Shown: positions 1 through 8,018, counted from the first letter of the stretch. The stretch is DNA of 52,370 nt from an uncultured Prevotella sp. (GCA_905236815.1 CAJOPE010000089.1:1-52370); one strand, 5' to 3'. Notes: a model not told the origin generated them from the letters alone. Made by a program: numbers and translations.

Positions 1-670
1 AGAATTCAAAGCTGGTGATATCGGTAAGTATCTGACTGGATTTGAAGTGTTAAACCCTGATTTGGTGATTTGTCATTTAGATGCCAAGGCATCAATGCAG
101 ATTGATCTTACAATTAATAAGGGTCGTGGTTATGTACCTGCTGACGAGAATCGTCAGTTCTGCACTGATGTTAATGTACTTCCTATCGATTCAATCTACA
201 CCCCTATCCGTAACGTTAAATACTCAGTTGAACCATATCGTGTTGAACAGAAGACCGATTATGACAAACTGGTTATTGAGGTGACATCGGATGGTTCCAT
301 CCACCCAAAGGATGCTCTTAAGGAAGCTGCGAAGATTCTTATTTATCACTTTATGCTCTTCTCTGATGAGAAGATCACATTGGAGAATCCTGATAATGAA
401 AATAATCAGGAGTTTGATGAGGAAGTTCTTCACATGCGCCAGTTGCTTAAGACCCGTCTCGTTGATATGAACCTCAGTGTTCGTGCACTCAACTGCTTGA
501 AGGCAGCTGATGTTGAGACTCTTGGTGATTTGGTACAGTATAATAAGACAGATCTCCTTAAGTTCCGCAACTTTGGTAAGAAATCGCTTTCAGAGCTTGA
601 TGATTTGCTCGAGAGTCTGAATCTTTCGTTTGGAACAGACATTTCAAAGTATAAATTGGATAAAGAGTAA
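1..670 (+). CDS. rpoA: DNA-directed RNA polymerase subunit alpha (5' end outside window)
   Basis: RpoA dimerises to nucleate assembly of RNA polymerase, and its C-terminal domain contacts UP elements and activators. The frame is open from base 2 with no start codon before it, so the gene begins upstream of the window. About 222 codons are visible: the rest of the N-terminal assembly domain (reading [20 protein letters not shown] from the edge), an acidic linker, then the alpha-CTD with its helix-hairpin-helix motif ([12 protein letters not shown], later [13 protein letters not shown]). rplQ follows after 40 bases, the usual end of the bacterial ribosomal alpha operon. The GTG at 47 is internal and is not a start. 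Confidence 0.97.
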   Translation, partial: EFKAGDIGKYLTGFEVLNPDLVICHLDAKASMQIDLTINKGRGYVPADENRQFCTDVNVLPIDSIYTPIRNVKYSVEPYRVEQKTDYDKLVIEVTSDGSIHPKDALKEAAKILIYHFMLFSDEKITLENPDNENNQEFDEEVLHMRQLLKTRLVDMNLSVRALNCLKAADVETLGDLVQYNKTDLLKFRNFGKKSLSELDDLLESLNLSFGTDISKYKLDKE

Positions 671-710
671 TCTTTAGATTGCTAACTCATCCACAAAAGA
701 AAAAAACAAA

Positions 711-1208
711 ATGAGACATAATAAGAAATTTAACCATCTGGGCCGTACTGCTTCACATCGCAGCGCTATGCTTGCCAATATGGCATCATCACTGATCAAG
801 AGTGAGCACAAAAGAATCACTACGACCCTCGCTAAGGCTAAAGCCTTGAAGAAGTATGTAGAACCTCTGATTACTCGTTCTAAAGAAGATACAACTAACA
901 GCCGTCGTGTTGTTTTCCGCTATCTTCAGGATAAAGAGTCTGTAAAGGTTCTCTTCGGTGAGGTTGCAGCTAAGGTTGGTAACCGTCCTGGTGGTTATAC
1001 TCGTATCATTAAGCTTGGTACTCGTCAGGGTGATGCAGCTGAGATGGCTTTCATCGAGCTTGTTGACTTCGATGAGAACATGGCTAAGACTCCTAAGGCA
1101 GCAGCTAAGAAGACTCGTCGTGCTGGTCGTAAGGCTAAGGCTGTTGAAGCAACAGAAGTTGCTGAGACTGCAGAGGCACCTAAGGCTGAAGAGGCTACTG
1201 CTGAGTAA
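711..1208 (+). CDS. rplQ: 50S ribosomal protein L17
   Basis: L17 is a large-subunit protein near the peptide exit tunnel. The protein has 165 residues. The first ~120 are the conserved core, starting [20 protein letters not shown] as in the family. The rest is a low-complexity tail rich in Ala, Lys and Glu ([16 protein letters not shown], then acidic [11 protein letters not shown]), longer than in E. coli L17 (127 residues) and the kind of extension seen in Bacteroidetes L17. It lies 40 bases after rpoA and is closed by the hairpin terminator at 1249-1284. Confidence 0.97.
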   Translation: MRHNKKFNHLGRTASHRSAMLANMASSLIKSEHKRITTTLAKAKALKKYVEPLITRSKEDTTNSRRVVFRYLQDKESVKVLFGEVAAKVGNRPGGYTRIIKLGTRQGDAAEMAFIELVDFDENMAKTPKAAAKKTRRAGRKAKAVEATEVAETAEAPKAEEATAE

Positions 1209-1248
1209 ACTACAGAGACAGAGTAAAATTTTTACTATCTCGATAAAT

Positions 1249-1284
1249 AGCGCTTTCATCTATAAGGTGGAAGCGTTTTTTTTA
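1249..1284 (+). terminator. intrinsic terminator of the rpoA-rplQ operon
   Basis: A CGCTTTC / GGAAGCG stem (one G-U pair) with an 11-base loop is followed by a run of eight T. It starts 41 bases after the rplQ stop. Confidence 0.85.
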
Positions 1285-1344
1285 TTTAGGGTTTTCCCTA
1301 TTTTAATTTAGGAAGAAAATCTTTCATTTCACCTAATTTATTTT

Positions 1345-1352
1345 TATCTTTG
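1345..1352 (+). promoter_or_regulatory. -7 element (TATCTTTG) of the glycine-zipper lipoprotein gene
   Basis: This is a perfect match to the Bacteroidetes -7 consensus TAnnTTTG; the -33 box is weak (TTTC at 1322). It overlaps a possible in-frame TTG start at 1350, which argues that translation starts at the ATG at 1377. Confidence 0.7.
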
Positions 1353-1376
1353 CTTAGTTTTCTAAACGTTTTTAAT

Positions 1377-2186
1377 ATGAAAAGAGTTATTTTATTCGCT
1401 GTAGGTTTTTCACTTCTTTTGAGTAGTTGTGGTACTTATGCAGGTTCAGGTGCAATGTCAGGTAGTCAATTAGGATCTGTTCTTGGATCTGCTATTGGTG
1501 GTATTAGTGGTGGCCACAGAGGCTCTGATATTGGTACAATTGTTGGAATGGTAGGTGGTGCAGTAGTTGGTGGTGCTATTGGAAATGCCGCGGACCAGAA
1601 ACGTCAGCATGATATTGAAGATTATAACAGAGATAAGGCTAATAGGGTAGCAGCTCGTCGCCAGCAAAATGAGACTTACTCACAAAACGATAGTGGTTTT
1701 GATGCTTCAAATAGCGGAGATGATCGTATTTATGATTTTAATAGTTCTGATTATACTGGAGATTACAGCGCTCAGCAACCTACTACAATGATGCCTTCAT
1801 CTTCTAGTGTTGATAATGTTTCTGATAAACTTGCTTATAATTCTTCTTTAGAAATTCGTAATGCTCGCTTTGTCGATGATAATGAAGATAATTCATTAAA
1901 CCGCAACGAACTTTGTAAGTTGATTTTTGAAGTTGTAAATACAGGAATAGAACCAGTTTATGATATTGTACCAACAGTTGTTGAGACCACAGGGAATAAG
2001 CATATATGGATTTCTCCAAGTATCCATATAGAGAAGATTAATCCAGGTAGAGGCATTCGCTATACCGCAATGATTAAGGCTGATGGAAAAATAAAAGAAG
2101 GTAATGCAAGATTTTGTGCTTCAGTAGTTCAAGGAAATAAGGCTATTTCCAAGGTTGTAGAATTCCATATTCCAACCACAAAATAA
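1377..2186 (+). CDS. glycine-zipper lipoprotein, function unknown
   Basis: The 269-residue protein begins with a lipoprotein signal peptide (MKRVILFAVGFSLLLSSC, lipidated Cys18), so it should be anchored in the envelope. A Gly-rich zipper follows at about residues 26-65 (GSVLGSAIGGISGG, then GMVGGAVVGGAIG), a pattern found in small outer-membrane or membrane-inserting proteins. A polar stretch rich in Asp, Ser and Asn leads to a C-terminal domain of about 115 residues resembling an Ig-like or beta-sandwich fold (NARFVDDNEDNSLN, FEVVNTGIEPVYDI). The start at 1377 is chosen because an upstream in-frame TTG lies inside the promoter. The gene stands alone. Its function cannot be named from sequence. 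Confidence 0.8.
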   Translation: MKRVILFAVGFSLLLSSCGTYAGSGAMSGSQLGSVLGSAIGGISGGHRGSDIGTIVGMVGGAVVGGAIGNAADQKRQHDIEDYNRDKANRVAARRQQNETYSQNDSGFDASNSGDDRIYDFNSSDYTGDYSAQQPTTMMPSSSSVDNVSDKLAYNSSLEIRNARFVDDNEDNSLNRNELCKLIFEVVNTGIEPVYDIVPTVVETTGNKHIWISPSIHIEKINPGRGIRYTAMIKADGKIKEGNARFCASVVQGNKAISKVVEFHIPTTK

Positions 2187-2238
2187 GTATTTTTATTGTA
2201 ACAATAGATCATTATCCTGGCTACACATTTTGATATAT

Positions 2239-2309
2239 AAAAGTTCTTCCATATATTAAGCTATTGTTTTATTTTCAGCTTATTAATTATGGAGGAACTT
2301 CTTTTTTTT
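2239..2309 (+). repeat. long hairpin element, copy 1 (AAGTTCTTCCAT...ATGGAGGAACTT + T run)
   Basis: The left arm at 2241-2252 pairs with the right arm at 2289-2300 (one C/T difference), and the inner part (ATATTAAGCT / AGCTTATTAAT) continues the stem. A run of eight T follows at 2302. It starts about 55 bases after the lipoprotein gene and could terminate its transcript. Confidence 0.8.
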
Positions 2310-2573
2310 AATTATATATAATCGCTACTCTACTTTTTTTACTAGCCTTTTTATATTTCCTGGAGGTAATTGTTGGGCTCGGTAATAAATAAATACTTGT
2401 TGCTATGCTTTTGCGTAACTATCTTCATCGTTGCTTTACGCATTTGCTACCCGTTGGCGGAATTAAATATAAATAATATATGAACAAATAGATGTGTATC
2501 ATATTATTTATTTAGCTACTTAGTATCATCACTAGCTATAGTGCATACATCATGCTTTATTTTTCGTTCAATT

Positions 2574-2642
2574 AAAAAAAGTTCCTCCATATTTTGAGAT
2601 AAGTCGTTGGGTTTCATGAAATTAACTATGGAGGAACTTTTT
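2574..2642. repeat. long hairpin element, copy 2 (AAAAAGTTCCTCCAT...ATGGAGGAACTTTTT)
   Basis: Perfect 15-base arms at 2576-2590 and 2628-2642 flank a 37-base loop unrelated to copy 1. An A run precedes and a T run follows, so a transcript from either strand would read as hairpin plus U tract. Confidence 0.85.
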
Positions 2643-3000
2643 AAAAAGGTTTTATTTGGTTTCATCTGTGCTTGTACAAGCTACATGATGAGGAGATCCA
2701 CTCGCTCTTAACATCGACAGATGGTATTATTCGTGTTAAATCTTTATTTCTGTTCTTTAGCATGACGAAAGATGGAAGAAGGCTTCGTCTGCCTCGAGGC
2801 GGATTATAGTCTGCCTTAAGGCCGATAATAGTCTGCCTCGAGGCAGACTTTCCATTAACTATGTTTTTGATACCTTATATATGCCTTCTTATCACTTAAT
2901 AATGTCCATTTCAGAAATGGCATAAATCAGCTGACTTTAAAGCTATCTAACATTTCATGAGTTAGCACTCATGTAAAACAAAAAGTTCCTCCATAGTTAA
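2622..3000. repeat. 379-bp segment bounded by perfect 21-bp inverted repeats
   Basis: Bases 2622-2642 are the exact reverse complement of bases 2980-3000 (TTAACTATGGAGGAACTTTTT against its complement). The ends are the inner arms of hairpin copies 2 and 3. The interior contains the 22-bp palindrome array and no gene. It resembles a small non-autonomous element but has no visible target duplication, so the mobile interpretation is only a possibility. Confidence 0.55.
2787..2848. repeat. three palindromes at exact 22-bp pitch (GTCTGCCTnnnnGGC)
   Basis: Three units start at 2787, 2809 and 2831. Each contains a perfect 10-bp palindrome: GCCTCGAGGC (2791-2800), GCCTTAAGGC (2813-2822) and GCCTCGAGGC (2835-2844). 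Each is preceded by GTCT; short spacers (ATTATA, ATAATA) separate them. The middle unit changes both sides of its centre together, so symmetry is kept. Confidence 0.85.
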
Positions 3001-3047
3001 GGTGTTGTATTTCAATTACTTAGTTTAAAAGATGGAGGAACTTTTTT
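2980..3047. repeat. long hairpin element, copy 3 (AAAAAGTTCCTCCAT...ATGGAGGAACTTTTTT)
   Basis: Arms at 2980-2994 and 3032-3046 are perfect inverted copies with a 37-base loop of unrelated sequence. As in copy 2, an A run precedes and a T run follows. Confidence 0.85.
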
Positions 3048-3155
3048 AAATGTTTTTATTTTTTATATAGGGTGATATTGCGCCTATATTATCCATACGA
3101 AAATTAAGTAAACACTAAATTAATTCTACCAGCGTGTTTGCTAGCATTTAATATT

Positions 3156-3213
3156 CCTCTTTAAAGTGTGTGAGATAGCCCCTTATTGAGGATAATGCTG
3201 CCCCTAATAGAGG
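3156..3213. repeat. degenerate array with 22-bp pitch (CCCCTnnnnnAGG)
   Basis: CCCCTTATTGAGG at 3179-3191 and CCCCTAATAGAGG at 3201-3213 are 22 bases apart and share CCT/AGG arms. An imperfect CCTCTTTAAAG near 3156-3166 falls at the position expected of an earlier unit. The symmetry is weaker than in the other arrays. Confidence 0.4.
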
Positions 3214-3441
3214 ACTAAATACGTATTTTTTATGCTCTTGATGTCTGCTGATTGTATAGCAGTAATATTGTAAATACACTATGATAATTGCTAGATATAC
3301 AGCTTACTAGTGGGATGATAGTTTGCTGTTAATTTCCCATCAGTACATTTGTGCTTATTTGGAAATCTGTTGCTTAAATCAAGAATACTGCTGCTACTTT
3401 TCCAAAATTTTTTTATTAAATGTTTCTATGGATTATTTAAT

Positions 3442-4101
3442 CTAGAAAAGATCTTCGCCCCAGTTCTTTATCTTGTCAAAGACATTTCGCCAACTATTTG
3501 TCTTCTTTTCCTCTTTTTTCTCAGTCGTCTTTGATTGGGTATGATTAGCTATTGTTGGTTTAGCCTTGTTATCCTTAGTTTTAGGTTGAACAGTTTTCTT
3601 AGGAGTAACTTTGTGTTGCTTTGCCTGCTGTTCGATTTCTCGCTCTTTCCATTCGTCGATGAAGCTGTATCCTGCTTCAGCAACTTCGAAATCAACAAGC
3701 GGAAGTTCATATTCGTCAGAAGGTCGCATAGGTATTGGTGTGTCAATAACCTCGACCTTTACAGATGCCACTCCTTGAGCAAGCATACCAATTTCCTTGG
3801 CTGCGCCCCAGGAAAGATCAATAATCTTTCCTCTGCCAAAGGGTCCTCGGTCAGTAACCTTTACTACAACACTTTTGTCATTAGCAAGGTTGGTAACCTT
3901 AAGAAAAGTGCCAAAAGGATAAAAACGATGAGCACATGTAAGACTATCGTGATGAAGTTTCTCGCCGCTGGCAGTTTTCGCACCAGTAGCTTTTTTTGAA
4001 TAATAGGTAGCCTTTCCTTTCTGATGCTGTTGCGCAAAATTCGGCAAAGCACATAATACCGCTATGACTAATAAAACAATTTTTATAAACTTCATAATCA
4101 T
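3442..4101 (-). CDS. RlpA-like double-psi beta-barrel protein, secreted
   Basis: RlpA proteins are septal murein-binding or lytic transglycosylase-type envelope proteins. This one has 219 residues: a signal peptide (KFIKIVLLVIAVLCALPNFA), a double-psi beta-barrel domain at about residues 28-118, and a Lys/Thr-rich tail. The domain shows the family pattern GKATYYSKKATGAKTASGE, then YPFGTFLKVTNL, VVKVTDRGPF and IIDLSWGAAKEIG; the DRGPF segment carries the conserved Asp. No SPOR domain is visible at the C-terminus, so it may bind murein differently from E. coli RlpA. Two starts, 4101 and 4095 (MKFIK), are equally possible. A strong promoter lies at 4168-4198. Confidence 0.85.
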   Translation of the reverse strand: MIMKFIKIVLLVIAVLCALPNFAQQHQKGKATYYSKKATGAKTASGEKLHHDSLTCAHRFYPFGTFLKVTNLANDKSVVVKVTDRGPFGRGKIIDLSWGAAKEIGMLAQGVASVKVEVIDTPIPMRPSDEYELPLVDFEVAEAGYSFIDEWKEREIEQQAKQHKVTPKKTVQPKTKDNKAKPTIANHTQSKTTEKKEEKKTNSWRNVFDKIKNWGEDLF

Positions 4102-4167
4102 TATTTGTCATTGGTAAAAAGGTTAAAGATTGATCGCTAAATCAGAAAATGACCAATGACAACTTTG

Positions 4168-4198
4168 CAAATATAGTATTTTTATCTTAAAAATGCAA
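4168..4198 (-). promoter_or_regulatory. promoter of the rlpA-like gene
   Basis: On the minus strand, ACTTG (TTG at 4196-4198), a 20-base spacer, then TATATTTG (4168-4175): a full Bacteroidetes -33/-7 promoter. Confidence 0.8.
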
Positions 4199-4217
4199 GT
4201 AAATGACGGAAAATCAG

Positions 4218-4225
4218 TATCTTTG
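4218..4225 (+). promoter_or_regulatory. -7 element (TATCTTTG) for the receiver/PEP-pyruvate-binding gene
   Basis: The -7 consensus lies 20 bases before the ATG at 4245 and downstream of an in-frame ATG at 4203. The transcript would start after 4203, so 4245 is the likely start. Confidence 0.7.
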
Positions 4226-4244
4226 CGTTATAAACCAGAAGAAA

Positions 4245-7200
4245 ATGGAAAATAAAATACCTCAGGAATGGAATAAATTCTACCTGAAAGATGTGTCATT
4301 TGTTAATCTCATGATGCGTCGAATTTATAATGTATTGATTGTTGCAAATCCTTATGATGCCTTTATGCTTGAGGACGATGGTCGCATAGAGGAGAAGATT
4401 TACAACGAATATATGGAACTTGGACTCCGCTATCCGCCAACCTTCACACAAGTTTCTACTACAGAAGAAGCTGCTAAGGTGTTGGAGTCTGTGGATGTTG
4501 ACCTAGTAATTTGTATGCCTGGTAATGCCGACAATGATGCTTTTGATGTGGCACGCAGCATCAAGTGCGATTTTCCACAAATACCTTGTGTGGTACTTAC
4601 CCCTTTCTCGCATGGTATTACCAAGCGTATGCAGAATGAGGATCTCAGTATTTTTGACTATGTATTCTGCTGGTTAGGAAATACTAATCTAATACTTTCT
4701 ATTATCAAACTGATAGAGGACAGGATGAATATAGAACACGACATCGAGGAGGCAGGTGTTCAGATGATATTACTTGTCGAGGATAGTATTCGTTTCTATA
4801 GTAGTATTTTGCCGAATCTTTATAGCTATATTTTGAAGCAGAGTCAGAACTTTGCAACCGAAGCTCTAAATAAGCACGCAGCTACTCTCCGTATGCGAGG
4901 CCGTCCAAAGGTGATGCTTGCCAGAACTTATGAGGAGGCACTCGCAATTTATCATAAGTATAAGAACAACTGCTTAGGTATTATCAGCGATGTGCGATTC
5001 CCGATGCACAATGTAACTCCCGATGAGCCTTACGAAATTGGAAAGAAAATATCGGAGGAAAAGGACCCTGAGGCTGGACTCAAATTGTTAACAGCGATTC
5101 GTCAGGAAGACGAATATCTACCTCTTATCATGGAAAGTTCTGAGTCTGAAAACCGAAAGAAAGCCGAAGGGGGAGGTTTCTTGTTTGTTGATAAGAATTC
5201 GAAGAAACTAAATGTAGATCTTCGAAAGATGTTGGAGGAGCATATGGGCTTTGGTGATTTCATCTTTCGTGACCCTAGTACCCACGAGGAGATTCTTCGA
5301 GTTCACTCCCTCAAGGAACTTCAGGATAACATCTTTAAGATACCAAATGATTCTATGCTCTATCATGTTAGTAGGAATCATATGAGTAGATGGCTGTCGG
5401 CGAGAGCCATTTTTCCAGTGTCGGCTTTCTTGAAGAATGTAACCTGGCATAAATTACAGGATGTTGATGCCCACCGACAGATTATCTTTGATGCGATCGT
5501 ACAGTATCGTCATATGAAGAATATCGGAGTTGTGGCTGTCTTCGATCGTATGAAATTTGATAAATATGCTCATTTTGCCCGCATAGGTGAGGGATCCTTG
5601 GGTGGAAAAGGCCGTGGTCTAGCATTTCTCGATAATGTTATCAAGCGTCATCCTGATTTCAATCAGTATGAGAATGCTCGTGTACAGATACCAAAGACCG
5701 TTGTTCTCTGTACCGACATCTTTGATGAGTTTATGGAGAGCAATAATCTCTATCAGATAGCCCTGAGTGATGCAAGTGATGAAGAAATACTGCAGCATTT
5801 TCTTAGAGCTCAGTTGCCTGACTCGTTGATTGCCGACTTTTTCACTTTCTTCGAGGCAACCCGAAGTCCGATTGCTATCCGATCTAGTTCCTTGCTCGAA
5901 GATAGTCATTATCAGCCATTTGCAGGAATCTATTCTACTTATATGATTCCTTATCTTGATGATAAGTATTTGATGCTGAAATTATTGGCGAGTGCTATTA
6001 AGGGAGTGTATGCTTCTGTTTACTATAAGGATTCAAAAGCTTACATGACCGCTACCAGCAATGTCATTGATCAAGAAAAAATGGCTGTGATTCTGCAGCA
6101 GGTGGTGGGTAAGGAGTATGGCGACCGTTTTTATCCAAATTTCAGTGGAGTACTTCGATCACTCAACTACTATCCTGTAGGTGATGAGACTGCAGAGGAA
6201 GGCATTGCCAGTCTTGCTGTCGGATTAGGAAAATATATTGTCGATGGCGGACAGACCCTTCGTGTATGTCCTTATCATCCCACTCAGGTGATGCAGACAA
6301 GTGAACTTGAAATAGCCCTCAGCGACACGCAGACTAGCTTTTATGCTCTCGACATGAAGCATTCCGAGGATGATATCAAGGTAGATGATGGATTTAATAT
6401 CCTCAGAGTAAGAGTAAAACAAGGAGCCGGAGATGGCTCTTTAACCTATCTGGCTTCTACATTCGATCCTTATGATAATATGCTTCATCCCGGTGTTCAG
6501 GAGGTAGGCCGAAAGGTTATCACCTTTGATGGTGTTCTCAATCAGAAAGTATTCCCTCTTCCCGAAATACTTCAAATGTCGATGAAATATGGATCAGAGG
6601 CTATGCGACGCCCTGTGGAAATTGAGTTTGCCTGCAATTTGAACGATGATCGAACAGGAGAATTCTATCTACTCCAGATTCGTCCGATTGTTGATAGTAA
6701 GGAGATGTTGGAAGAAGACGTGAAGGCTGTTCCTGATGAGGAATGTTTGCTGCGTTCGCATAATTCATTAGGACATGGCATCAGTGAGGAAGTTCAAGAT
6801 GTGGTTTATGTAAAATACGACGATAATTTCTCGGCGATGAACAACTTCTATGTTGCCGACGATGTAGAGCGTATCAACCGCAAGTTCCTGAATGAAAATA
6901 AAAACTATGTACTTATAGGACCAGGACGTTGGGGATCGAGCGACCAGTATTTGGGAGTACCTGTGAAATGGCCACATATAAGTGCAGCCAAGGTGATTGT
7001 GGAAGTTGCTCTGAAGAATTATCGGGTGGACCCAAGTCAGGGAACCCACTTCTTCCAGAACCTTACTAGTTTTGGAGTAGGCTATTTTACGATAGATACC
7101 AATCTCCCAGGAGAGGGTGGACTCATAAACAAAGCCTTACTCGACAGTATGCCTGCTGTAGAGGAAACAGAATATGTAAGGCATGTGAGATTTGAGAAGC

Positions 7201-7256
7201 CTCTGAAAATAATGATGGATGGCAAGAAACAAGAAGGTGCTATATTAGTTCCATAG
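4245..7256 (+). CDS. receiver-receiver-PEP/pyruvate-binding (PPDK N-terminal) fusion protein
   Basis: A 1003-residue cytoplasmic protein. Residues ~28-140 look like a degenerate receiver domain. Residues ~175-330 are a better one: ILLVEDS supplies the acidic pair, GIISDVRFPM the acceptor Asp, MESSES the Ser/Thr and FVDKNSKK the Lys. From ~445 comes an ATP-grasp domain of the pyruvate phosphate dikinase N-terminal family: GSLGGKGRGLAF near 448, AIRSSSLLED near 543, and LLQIRPI near 810, where PPDK and PEP synthase have the Q-x-R-P strand. A further ~150-residue segment (GPGRWGSSDQYLG, GTHFFQNLTSFGVGY) ends the protein. The swivelling phospho-His domain and the PEP-utilising barrel are absent, so it should not be a complete PEP synthase. 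It may be a nucleotide-dependent enzyme or sensor; the role is unknown. Confidence 0.85.
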   Translation: MENKIPQEWNKFYLKDVSFVNLMMRRIYNVLIVANPYDAFMLEDDGRIEEKIYNEYMELGLRYPPTFTQVSTTEEAAKVLESVDVDLVICMPGNADNDAFDVARSIKCDFPQIPCVVLTPFSHGITKRMQNEDLSIFDYVFCWLGNTNLILSIIKLIEDRMNIEHDIEEAGVQMILLVEDSIRFYSSILPNLYSYILKQSQNFATEALNKHAATLRMRGRPKVMLARTYEEALAIYHKYKNNCLGIISDVRFPMHNVTPDEPYEIGKKISEEKDPEAGLKLLTAIRQEDEYLPLIMESSESENRKKAEGGGFLFVDKNSKKLNVDLRKMLEEHMGFGDFIFRDPSTHEEILRVHSLKELQDNIFKIPNDSMLYHVSRNHMSRWLSARAIFPVSAFLKNVTWHKLQDVDAHRQIIFDAIVQYRHMKNIGVVAVFDRMKFDKYAHFARIGEGSLGGKGRGLAFLDNVIKRHPDFNQYENARVQIPKTVVLCTDIFDEFMESNNLYQIALSDASDEEILQHFLRAQLPDSLIADFFTFFEATRSPIAIRSSSLLEDSHYQPFAGIYSTYMIPYLDDKYLMLKLLASAIKGVYASVYYKDSKAYMTATSNVIDQEKMAVILQQVVGKEYGDRFYPNFSGVLRSLNYYPVGDETAEEGIASLAVGLGKYIVDGGQTLRVCPYHPTQVMQTSELEIALSDTQTSFYALDMKHSEDDIKVDDGFNILRVRVKQGAGDGSLTYLASTFDPYDNMLHPGVQEVGRKVITFDGVLNQKVFPLPEILQMSMKYGSEAMRRPVEIEFACNLNDDRTGEFYLLQIRPIVDSKEMLEEDVKAVPDEECLLRSHNSLGHGISEEVQDVVYVKYDDNFSAMNNFYVADDVERINRKFLNENKNYVLIGPGRWGSSDQYLGVPVKWPHISAAKVIVEVALKNYRVDPSQGTHFFQNLTSFGVGYFTIDTNLPGEGGLINKALLDSMPAVEETEYVRHVRFEKPLKIMMDGKKQEGAILVP

Positions 7257-7959
7257 ACAAAAATTGATAATCATGAAGAACCGTAGTCAGAAATTCCATC
7301 GGATTGCGGTTCTTTATTTTTTCTATACCCATTACTTTCTTCACTTTCTCGGTAAGGGTTTCCACCATTTCGTAATCATAATCGCCGTCAATCACTTTCT
7401 GGATCACTTCCATTTGTCCAAAAGAAAGATTCTCTACTTCTGGATACATTGGTGTGTAATCCTTTCTTGCATAAAAGAACTCATCCAAAGACACGCGGAT
7501 TTTCTTGTAGTCGGCAATCTTGATGACCATAGTTCCAGCAGCCAGGTCGCCGAAGCGCTGGGAATTCTTGGTAATCATAATAGGAATGATTCCGATACAG
7601 CTAAAGCCGATATCGATAAGTTCAAGAATCCAACGCATAAATAAATCACCAATGCCAGGTTGAGTTCCATCTTTCTTGACTACTCTGATCTTCATAATAT
7701 ATTTTCCAAGCGATTGTCCGTTATTGAAAGTTTCGCATAGGAAAGAGTAGAATGCAATAGGACAGAAAAAGACAATAAACTCAATAATATTTCCAATTGT
7801 AGAACTTGAAATCAAAAATCTAAATAGGAATAGCATTGATATGATATATATAGTTTGGACTATACTATCAATAATGCGTGCGAGAATACGGTTACCAATA
7901 CCAGCTGGTGATTGGTCTATCTTCACAAATTGACTTGTTATAATATTAGATTGTGACAT
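7240..7959 (-). CDS. RDD family membrane protein
   Basis: RDD proteins are small multi-pass membrane proteins of mostly unknown function; a few act in ion transport. From the ATG at 7959 the product has 239 residues. It shows the diagnostic pattern GIGNRILARIIDSIVQ near the N-terminus, a hydrophobic hairpin (FLISSSTIGNIIEFIVFFCPIAFYS split over two helices), then GQSLGKYIMKIRVVKKDG and a third helix (IDIGFSCIGIIPIMI). A longer reading from 8034 would start upstream of the promoter at 7991-7998 and is rejected. Its 3' end overlaps the convergent gene by 17 bases. It is divergent from the SpoIIM gene and probably belongs to the same membrane module. Confidence 0.88.
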   Translation of the reverse strand: MSQSNIITSQFVKIDQSPAGIGNRILARIIDSIVQTIYIISMLFLFRFLISSSTIGNIIEFIVFFCPIAFYSFLCETFNNGQSLGKYIMKIRVVKKDGTQPGIGDLFMRWILELIDIGFSCIGIIPIMITKNSQRFGDLAAGTMVIKIADYKKIRVSLDEFFYARKDYTPMYPEVENLSFGQMEVIQKVIDGDYDYEMVETLTEKVKKVMGIEKIKNRNPMEFLTTVLHDYQFLSMELI

Positions 7960-7986
7960 ACTTCTTAGAAGATAATTTGTAATTTC

Positions 7987-8018
7987 TTTGCAAATATAAT
8001 ATAAAATTCTTACTTTTG
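7987..8018 (+). promoter_or_regulatory. promoter of the SpoIIM-MoxR-DUF58 operon
   Basis: TTTG at 7987-7990, a spacer of exactly 20 bases, then TACTTTTG at 8011-8018. It overlaps the divergent RDD promoter, so the two could be co-regulated. Confidence 0.82.
7991..7998 (-). promoter_or_regulatory. -7 element (TATATTTG) of the RDD gene
   Basis: On the minus strand TATATTTG lies about 30 bases before the ATG at 7959. It sits directly next to the -33 box of the divergent operon. Confidence 0.65.

Larger units (their letters stand above)
2187..3441. other. 1.25 kb gene-free tract rich in inverted repeats
   Basis: I see no convincing protein-coding gene here; the longest open frame (about 61 codons near 3349-3534) is AT-rich and runs into the end of the rlpA-like gene on the other strand. 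The tract holds three GTTCCTCCAT hairpin elements, one clean and one degenerate array of 22-bp-spaced palindromes, and smaller inverted repeats (for example around 2465-2515). It lies between two convergent genes. No transposase or integrase fragment was recognised. Confidence 0.75.

Noticed and set aside
789..1259. 156-codon open frame opposite rplQ
   Set aside because: A shadow of the rplQ codon bias (Leu/Ser-rich antisense reading) with no features of its own.
2187..3441. Insertion sequence or prophage remnant
   Set aside because: No transposase, integrase or phage-like coding remnant is visible and no target-site duplication was found; only repeats without genes.
3349..3534. 61-codon open frame on the plus strand
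   Set aside because: Very rich in Leu and Phe from AT-rich DNA and overlapping the 3' end of the RlpA-like gene on the other strand.
4203..4244. Earlier start of the receiver/PEP-binding protein
   Set aside because: The ATG at 4203 lies upstream of the TATCTTTG box at 4218-4225, so it would not be in the transcript.
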